In this document: piece after piece, positions 57,301 to 64,000 of the stretch | How positions within the stretch are numbered: position 1 is the stretch's first letter | Layout: every line of letters starts with the position of its first letter | Assembly: GCA_001910725.1 (NCBI GenBank) | Contig: MJGA01000002.1 | Coordinates: 1,364,001-1,428,000 of the forward strand | Length of the DNA stretch: 64,000 bases | Direction of reading: 5' to 3' | Source of the DNA: Phanerodontia chrysosporium | Lineage: Eukaryota > Basidiomycota > Agaricomycetes > Polyporales > Phanerochaetaceae | Program-made: the position numbers and the translations under genes | The notes under the pieces: model-generated | What the model was told of the DNA's origin: nothing | Seen by the model: only the letters and a program-made list of their open reading frames with translations | Database searches by the model: none

Positions 57301-59385
57301 GCTGCTGCTGAAATGCAGAAAGCCCAGTCGCGCGCTGCACGCTGGATCTGCGGCGCCTTCCGCACTACGCCGGTTGGCGCGCTTGACATGTTCGCGGGTC
57401 TATTGCCCATCCGCAAACAAATCAACAAGTTCATGCACCACGCCTGCTTGCGGGTGCACACCCTGCACCTCGGCCACCCACTTCGTGCATACCTCCCCGA
57501 GATTTGGATGCCAAACGTCCACAATCTGGATCCGCAGATTTACCTGCGTAACCGGCACCGGACTAAATTTGACCGCGGCATCATGCAGGGTGCAGTGGAT
57601 CTTCGACTGCACCAGCCGCCTCCTCAGGCACATCACCGGCCCTCGCCGCTGACGTGGATTCACTGTACGCTTCCGACCTGCGATGAGCGATTCAATGCCA
57701 CTAGTGCCATGGCTCTGCCAGGCTTTCGTCCGTTTGATCGGTTCGGCGACAGCGGGCAACTTACGCTGCATTTCATTCGCCCGGAGGACCGGGTGTCCAT
57801 CCCTGGCAAAAGTGCATCCGACCCTGCGTTTGTGACTTGGTTCAATGACACATACGCCCCGGCGGCCACTGCGGCTATACAGGACCCGATGTCCCTCACA
57901 CTCGTTACTGACGGGTCTGCACGCGACCCGCCCCGTTTGGCAGCGGCTCATATGGGGGCGATGGCCAGCTGTCCTCGCGCAACGGGCGCGGCTTGGGCTG
58001 TGTGGCGGCCGCCGGCCCCCTCCCCTCCTATCATCGAAGGCAGCCGCGCCTGCAGGCGGGTCACTGTCTTCGATGCCGAGATGATTGCACTGGAACGGGG
58101 CACCAGTACCCTCTTCCGCGAATGGACTGCCTGGGACGCCAGCCCCGAAGCTGCGGCACAACGCGCGCGGGAGGAGTTCACGTTCACGTGGAACATCTTC
58201 GTCGACAACGTTGGCGCTGCGTCGTCCATCTTCGCGTGTCGTAACGGGCCATCCGCGAGGCAGTCCATCATGGCCTCCCAGCGTGTTCAGACCTTCCTGG
58301 GCCGCGACTCCCGTCACCGCGTGGCGGTCTACTGGGTACCTTCCCATGTCGATGGGGAGAATTGCCGCACACATGCCACGCGCTACAATGCCAGGGTTGA
58401 CCGACTTGTGGGCAATGCTGCCCAGAGTTCTGCGCAGCCCGATTACGTCTCTTGGTCAGTGGCTCGGGCGGTTGGCATGCAGCGGGCTGACCGTGCGTGG
58501 CACCGGCACATGTCCAGGGTCGATTATCGGGGACACTCCAACCTGCTCCTCCGCGCCGAACACCGACTCATACAACCCTCTCGGAGGCACCACTTCCTTG
58601 CGAAGTTCGGGGCCAATCACCGTAAATACGCCCGACTCACGCGGCTCCTCTCTGGGCACTACCCTTGCGGAGAATTCTGCGCGAGGTTCAACCGTGATGG
58701 CTCGCGCGAGTGCCTGTGTACGGGAGTGGCAGAAACGCGTGACCACACTCTGTACGAGTGCGAGTACTGGATCCGCCCGAACACCATGTCGGCCCCCGTC
58801 ACCCTCCCGCGACACCGGCGTTTGGAACTCATCGCGGCGGGCAAGCAGCTCGAGCTTCAAGCTCGGGAGCAGCGTGTGTCGCTTGCCCACGTTGAGGAGT
58901 TCCTCGCCCTCAACCCGCTGGTCGGTACGTTCGAATGGCAGGACCTCATGGGACATGTCCGCGACACCGTCCTCCCCATTCGCCAGGCAGGCATTGCCGA
59001 TTGGCAATCGCCCACGTGGTTATTCTTCCTCGAGGTGACGACTGCCCGCCAACGTTGGTATCGCGCGTGGCGGCGATCCCGGTCGAACACACCGTTTGGT
59101 GACTGGGTAACCGCGAATCACCACCCGTTGCGTCAAGTCGCACGAGCGTACGCGGCCATTCATGGGACTGACGCGGTCATGCCCCCCTTCCCCGACTGGA
59201 TGCACCCTGTCCTACGCGCTGCGGGGGTGTCCGCCCCACCGCCGGACACCGGTGCCGTCCCCGTCCCCGTGGCGGCTCCCCCCGAACCCCGCCGACCGCG
59301 ATGCGATGCCCTCAACCTTGACTCTAACACCGAGCCCGACTCCGACGAGGAGGGCGCGCCACCCGACGGGGTCCCTCGCCCCTAG
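54391..59385 (+). pseudogene. LINE ORF2: endonuclease, reverse transcriptase, RNase H, one stop codon
   Basis: One frame of 1665 codons, broken only by TAG at 56605-56607. The APE-type endonuclease (codons 60-310) shows YMVGDFNLRHERWD and RRSDHCVLTW. The reverse transcriptase (about 550-850) shows SSNSSAPGPDGIGWFWLK, YRPIVLLNCIGKLMEKVLAR, MLVDVAQFYLSINHAMLCGI, GVGQGSALSPVLANLYLASV and LQFYVDDGLIHVF, with YVDD at the catalytic site where many LINEs have FADD or YADD. The stop lies between FFED and LRGRDTTF, inside RT. RNase H shows LVTDGSARDPP, FDAEMIALERGTS, IFVDNVGAA and VYWVPSHVDGE. Near the end CLCTGVAETRDHTLYEC is a CCHC finger. The first in-frame ATG is some 58 codons in, so the start may be coupled to ORF1 termination. 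Confidence 0.93.
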
Positions 59386-59583
59386 TCACCTTCTCCTAGG
59401 CTAAGGCTCATGCCGGACCTTCGCGCACCACCGCTGCGCTCCAAGTCCGCCCCACCCGACAGGGCCCGCAGATGCCCCACCAATTGCGCCTCGCACGTTT
59501 TGTTTTCTTATTCTCTTCTACAGTGTACATTACCCTTCGTTGGTAGCACTATAAACCCGCAGACCCAAAAAAAAAACAAAAAA

Positions 59584-59599
59584 TGAGTGCTAAAGTGAC
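59584..59599. repeat. LINE target duplication, right copy
   Basis: TGAGTGCTAAAGTGAC directly after the A-rich tail, identical to 51223-51238. Confidence 0.95.
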
Positions 59600-59729
59600 T
59601 GTGGTATGTGCTACAATAACCATGGGTAAAGCCCTCTGAAGTGAACTGCTCATGCGCCACGCCGAGTGCAGGCACATACAAGCACGGTGACCCTAGCCTC
59701 GTACTAGGGGTAACGGTCAAGCCATTACA

Positions 59730-59734
59730 CTGAA
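59730..59734. repeat. Target site duplication CTGAA of element 2, right copy
   Basis: Directly follows the ...CATTACA end of the split LTR and matches 44728-44732. Confidence 0.88.
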
Positions 59735-59835
59735 CTGCTCGAGCCAGGGCCAATCACTCAACCTCGACCAACAGCCAGAAGTGCAGGAGGACCCCACAAG
59801 AATGCCACTCAGAGCAAGCAGTGATGGCGCTCATC

Positions 59836-60530
59836 TGTCACAGATGTAACGGTGTAGCCCTATTTTTCGCCAATTTTCAGCTATTTTCCTCGATTAATCT
59901 AACAGGCGAGCAGCCCTCGCGCCGTCTGGAGTCCTAGCCACCCACACTCAGCACCTGGCCACCCAGCGCCAGCGCCCTGATGGTGCATCATCCCTAGATG
60001 CCAGCGCATCCCGCTGCATGCTCAGACACTGTCCAGATCACCAGTCTGCCCTGCAACTGGTTCCCCAAATCGCCAAAGCGGCACTGTCATCCCTGATGAC
60101 TCCCTTCGCCGAGACACGCCGAGCTGATCAGCTTGATGACACAGCCTCGGCCCGACACAGCCTCGAGATACTACCAGCTGACACGACCTTGTGACATAGC
60201 CCCAGCACAGTCTCGCTGCACAGTCTGTGTCGCAGCCTTGCTGGCTATGCTGAGCACTGCTCATCAGCTTATGTAATTGTATAGCCTGTCCTAAAAGACC
60301 TGTAGTATGTAAGGGTACCTCCCCTCGCTCCTGTCCGTCATCTCGACCTCTTGGTCAATACAGACAGGTAAGCCTCTGATTGTATTGTAGTTACAACACT
60401 GATGTTATCTTGGTCAATACGGACAGCTGTACAAGTTTGTTCATCACCGCATGATCTGCTCCACTGTGCCTCATTGTCGACCTCCCCATTCACCCTCCCT
60501 CGTGCAGCGTTAACCCTCTCCTCCGTGACA
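59836..60530 (-). mobile_element. Family-3 LTR, copy D
   Basis: 695 bases, the inverted twin of copy B with the same flanks and the same CpG losses. Confidence 0.9.
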
Positions 60531-60793
60531 TCTGTTGAACAGTTGGGTGGCTTGGCTCCCGGTGCCGGCCTGGTCTCCATGTCCTATAATTGCGCCCACG
60601 CGCGCAGACTCTCTATGACTTATCTTAGATTAGATAACACAGACTTTGATCGGACTTTTAATCCTTCGATCGTAGTATATACTCCCCCATCGCTCTGGGA
60701 TTACTTCTTGTGCTCATTGCCTTTGCACAAGGAGTAAGTATATTTTGCATTCCCGCATTATGCCTTATGCTTACAACCTGTACCTAGCTTATG

Positions 60794-63011
60794 CTGACAA
60801 GTGCCAAAAGTGTTTGGCACTAGGTCATGCAGAACGTTGGAGGAGTAAGCTACAGTCCACAGCGGCTTACTCACGATACCAGGCATATTTGCACCCCAGC
60901 TGCAGCTACAAATAGGCGCAAAGACCAACAATCAGCAATACCCAGCAGCAAACATGTGCGTATAAGGTATACATAAGGGACAGCAAACGATGTCATTAAT
61001 TTGTATTTGTATCAAGTCTCTCAAAATGCCTTAGAATCCTTCAGAATCTTGTGGAACGTTCTGGAAACAGGCCATTCCTTCACCTCCAGCAGCCAGAACA
61101 GAGCAGAACCTTGTGGAAATGGGAAGAATATTCCAGATCCCTCAGCATATGCTTGGCTTAGCAGCAGCAACTGGCCAGAATATGCCAGAAACAGGTGGAA
61201 GCGGACAGAATAACCAAGTTTATTCCAGTTCCTTCCCAATGACAAATATCTACTTCCTTTATTAGCTTCTCCATTTCCACTCTCTTCAATTTCAAATAGT
61301 CTCTACATGTATATATAGGCCACGAGTAGCACCCCAAATGACAAGCAACTTTGGAGCCACAGTGAGGTCATTGCTTCATCCACAGTAGCGTAGCTTAAGC
61401 ACCTGGCTTAACTACTAACTAGACCCTATCAGTTCACTACAACGCTAGTGAAAGGGGGCAAAGCTTACTGAGCAAATGGCTCAGTACAGTATGTTTTAGT
61501 TGTCAACAGTTGCCATAAAGCCTGGCACGAGTCCAGCCGCGAATCGACCTGGACCCGCAGATGCAGGTACCTGGCACCAAGTTGTCTCGACCTGGATCTG
61601 CGCAGATCCTTTCCCACGGATCACCCATACCTGTGGGTTGGCAGGTCACCGGCGGGATGGTCGTTGGTGCTTGCATAAATCCACCACGAATCCGCTGCGA
61701 GTTCATGCGTCACTTTGACAGTAGCAGTAGACAGATTATAATATATATATATATTTTACAATAAATCATTGTCGGAAAGACTGTCTAAAGCTGGCATGCT
61801 GCCTTCCAAGCTGTTGTCTTCAGCAGTAGCAATAGGCGAGGCCTCGTCTGGTGTTGTATCGATGACTGTGCCACTAGGTTCCACAAAAGTCTGAATATAA
61901 TCAGAATACCATTCATAAATAATGTAGTAGAACTTACCAAGGCTGCTGAGTTGTTTATTGCAGTGCGCAGCTTTTTGCCGAGTGCACAGAGGCATGGCAG
62001 CTGCTCAGACGACACTACATCGATGTAGTGGGGGTGATTAATGGCCAAGCCGAGTAGAATTCACCCCCAGGTGCGCTGGGTGACATATGGCCTGTACCGC
62101 CAAGCCAATATGGTGCCAGCCAGGTTATACGGTCTAGAGTGATCTGAAAAATGTAGGTTCTAGTTAGTTGTCCGCTAATATATATAAAAAAGCCCTACTT
62201 ACCTGTGTGAAACTGTCTGGAGGCAGGAAGACTTCAAGTGCTACCTCTCGGCATGCTGCACCGTCTGGAGCTGTCCAGACGTCATGAACAGTGCGCACCG
62301 AGGGGAATAACACATCCTGAGGGTTTTCTGCAGCCAGGTGAGTTGACATTGTAGGCAAAGATGCACACTCACCAAGCTAGAGCCTTTTAAATCCATACCG
62401 AGGGCAATTGGCCGCACTCCATGCAGTGTCCGAGCAGCCCCAACTCGGGTGGCACGGCCGGCCACACAACCTACAAAAGCGGAACACGTCAGCAAGCGGA
62501 TCTCGCGAATACTCATACCTGTTGCCCTCGTAATTGAGGGTTGCGCAGTGTAAGACCTGAAACCAGCACTGCGCGGAGTTTCAACATAGCGTTGAAACTC
62601 CACGCAGTGCTGGGTGGACTTGTTGTCAAGTTCGAAGCCTCACACATGGCATTGCACATATCAAGAAGTGCATTGGTGATCCTCACTAGTGAGTACTTGA
62701 TGTGTCTGACTGGGGACTGACATGCAGTGTCACAGGGGTGGCAGTCAAGTGCTTCTCGTGCGCCGACTGCCTGCTCACGTGCTGCCATGCCTGGGGGTGC
62801 TCAACGGAAGCAAAATGGCACCCTCAGAATGGGCACCAGCTTCGGCCAAAAGGTAAGTCGTACGACGTCTCAAATTCACCAGAACTTACCAAGCACTCTG
62901 GTAACCCCAATAGAAATGAGAAGACGGTAACAGACCAGCTTAAAGCTGGTCTGCTGTGCACTCACCCTGCTCAGACACTGCACATAGCCGTCGAGACACT
63001 TCACACATTCT
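60794..63011. other. Unassigned, hairpin-rich DNA upstream of the hAT-like gene
   Basis: Short open frames occur on both strands (for example minus-strand 61756-61995, 62241-62603 and 62513-62788) with splice-like borders. I could not join them in phase into one protein and recognise no domain. Three strong hairpins are present (61466-61486, 62564-62612, 62931-62953). The stretch is probably transposon sequence, perhaps the 5' part of the hAT element, but its ends were not found. Confidence 0.35.
62564..62612. repeat. Long near-perfect hairpin
   Basis: Arms of 22 bases (CAGCACTGCGCGGAGTTTCAAC and its complement with one mismatch, GCG against GTG) surround a 5-base loop ATAGC. Confidence 0.9.
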
Positions 63012-64000
63012 ATGAAACCTCCCGCCTGCAAGCGCATTTGTCCACGCCGTGCAGATTCATTGGACGATGACCGTGAGGATGATCACACCATCACTCCCAT
63101 GGCCGCTCCTCCACCATCTACACAACCTCCTCAGCACACACAGCCCCTCGCCCCACCGTTTACGCAATCTCCTCTCCCACTCTCCTGTCCCTTCTCTCCA
63201 GAAATCAAAGAGATCTCATCTTATGCTGTCAAAGCAGCAGAGACAGATAAGCGGAAAGCGTTCAATATACGGTGGAAGACTGCAGAGCGTACACCCGATC
63301 AAGTCCTTGGTGAGTACCTCTATATATTTACTAGGTTTCTGTCTATACTTACATATCTTAGATCATCAGATGAAGACTTGGTCGTCAAATGCTTACAATT
63401 ATTTCGACAAACCGTACGTCCAAAAGCAAGCAGGTGGCTCTATCAGATATATTTTTGCCTGTAAGTGCAAACTGTATGTCTTTATATTTTTTCTATGCTG
63501 TAGGATCTCTGATTAGTCTATAGCAGGTCGATAATGGTGTCTCGCGTGCGCTGGGACGACTCTACCAGTAATCTCAAGCGGCACGTCCACATGTGCGACT
63601 CCAAGATTGCACCAGCAGGCAAGCACATCAACGACTTCGTGCACGGCTCGATGTACAGCAAGGCACGCTTCCACTTTGTTCTGGTGAAGTGGATTGCGCA
63701 GTGCAACCGCCCCTTTGCCATAGTTGCCGACCCCGAGCTTCTCGAGCTCTTTCGGATACTGTACACCAAGATGGAGGTTCCATCGCCGACCACCATTTCC
63801 AGAGATGTGCGGGAGATCTTTGAGATCTCCCGTGAGTACCTTGGCCTACTGCTTCAGGTACGTTGTCATTTAGATCATACTACGAATATCTACTGATATC
63901 GGAGACCATTTTCAGGGCCTACCAGGCCAACTTCACCTCAATGTTGACAGCTGGACCTCGCTGAATGTTATATCCTTTCTAGGAATGACCGTTCAATTCA
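63012..64000 (+). CDS. hAT-like transposase, 5' part (runs off the window)
   Basis: Exons 63012-63309, 63362-63464, 63527-63857 and 63916 onwards join in phase. After a Pro/Thr/Gln-rich start the second and third exons form a BED-type zinc finger: WSSNAYNYFDKPYVQKQAG, FACKSIMVSRVRW, then DDSTSNLKRHVHMC. The core that follows resembles hAT transposases: FHFVLVKWIAQCNRPFAIVA, ISRDVREIFEISREYLGLLL and LHLNVDSWTSLNVISFLGM, the last being the DxWTS block around the first catalytic Asp. The remaining catalytic region and dimerisation domain lie outside. The copy is open as far as it can be read. Confidence 0.75.

Larger units (their letters stand above)
51239..59583 (+). mobile_element. Non-LTR retrotransposon (LINE), nearly complete
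   Basis: 8345 bases with two reading regions, an A-rich 3' end (ten A, C, six A at 59568-59583) and a 16-bp target duplication. GC content is far above the flanking elements. ORF1 ends in Cys/His knuckles, and ORF2 has endonuclease, reverse transcriptase, RNase H and a C-terminal CCHC. Endonuclease plus RNase H in a fungal LINE is typical of the Tad/I-like groups; I cannot fix the clade. Few lesions and an exact target duplication suggest a recent insertion. Confidence 0.93.
44733..59729 (-). mobile_element. Ty3/Gypsy element 2, 5' LTR split by a LINE
   Basis: The 3' LTR is 44733-45231 (499 bases). The 5' LTR is 50869-51238 plus 59600-59729, about 500 bases once the LINE and one 16-bp duplication are removed. 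Flanking CTGAA copies at 44728 and 59730 show that both LTRs belong to one insertion. Internal order on the minus strand: gag with a CCHC knuckle, protease, RT (YLDD), RNase H, integrase, chromodomain-like tail. The LTRs differ by roughly one base in ten by eye, mostly transitions, so the element is old. Confidence 0.93.
59600..60793 (-). repeat. Right arm of the inverted duplication, outer part
   Basis: Matches 39712-40905 on the other strand. It contains the end of the split LTR (to 59729), the CTGAA duplication, 100 bases of shared flank, LTR copy D and 260 further bases. Confidence 0.9.

Noticed and set aside
61756..62788. A multi-exon minus-strand gene
   Set aside because: Candidate exons with plausible borders could not be joined in a consistent phase, and no conserved motif was recognised.

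Overview
The window looks like nuclear DNA of a filamentous basidiomycete (Agaricomycetes, possibly Polyporales; the order is a guess). Genes are cut by many short GT-AG introns of about 45-65 bases. A white-collar-1 type photoreceptor lacks the ascomycete GATA finger, and other genes encode a Chs4/Skt5-like chitin synthase activator, a Fus3/Kss1-type MAP kinase and an Ams2/Spt21-type histone-gene regulator. Exons were assembled by hand from splice signals and reading phase. No database search was possible.

Positions 1-30300 are a gene-dense housekeeping half. In order: a Sos7-like kinetochore protein (-), 60S ribosomal protein L10/uL16 (-), two Cys-rich-tail proteins (+,+), a Sel1-repeat chitin synthase activator with a CAAX box (+), a zinc-dependent dehydrogenase (+), the mitochondrial ADP/ATP carrier (+), the rRNA modification enzyme Tsr3 (+), one long gene joining a BTB domain to a CAP-Gly domain (-), an Ams2/Spt21-like protein (-), white collar 1 (+, divergent), a mitochondrial pyruvate dehydrogenase kinase-family protein (-), a TEY MAP kinase (-) and a double-CCCH zinc finger protein (+, divergent). 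They do not form a pathway. Four of them (RPL10, Skt5-like, Ams2-like, WC-1) each need exactly one extra base to read through, which looks more like a deletion bias in the consensus than like four pseudogenes.

Positions 30845-60793 are a nest of retroelements. Element 1 is a Ty3/Gypsy chromovirus on the minus strand (31322-39609, 5-bp target duplication GCCGC); its integrase is split by a 694-bp solo LTR of a third family (GTCCT duplication). Element 2 is another minus-strand chromodomain Gypsy element (44733-59729, CTGAA duplication); its 5' LTR is split by an 8.3-kb non-LTR retrotransposon with a 16-bp target duplication, and an empty copy of that target exists at 40906-40921. The outer part of element 2 and its flank is present again in inverted orientation at 39712-42184. 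Between the arms lies a remnant of an element-1 relative that carries a CACTG-ended MITE and another solo LTR. Both chromovirus copies carry a conserved extra reading region downstream of the integrase that I do not recognise.

Positions 60794-64000 hold hairpin-rich unassigned DNA and the 5' part of a hAT-like transposase gene that runs off the window.
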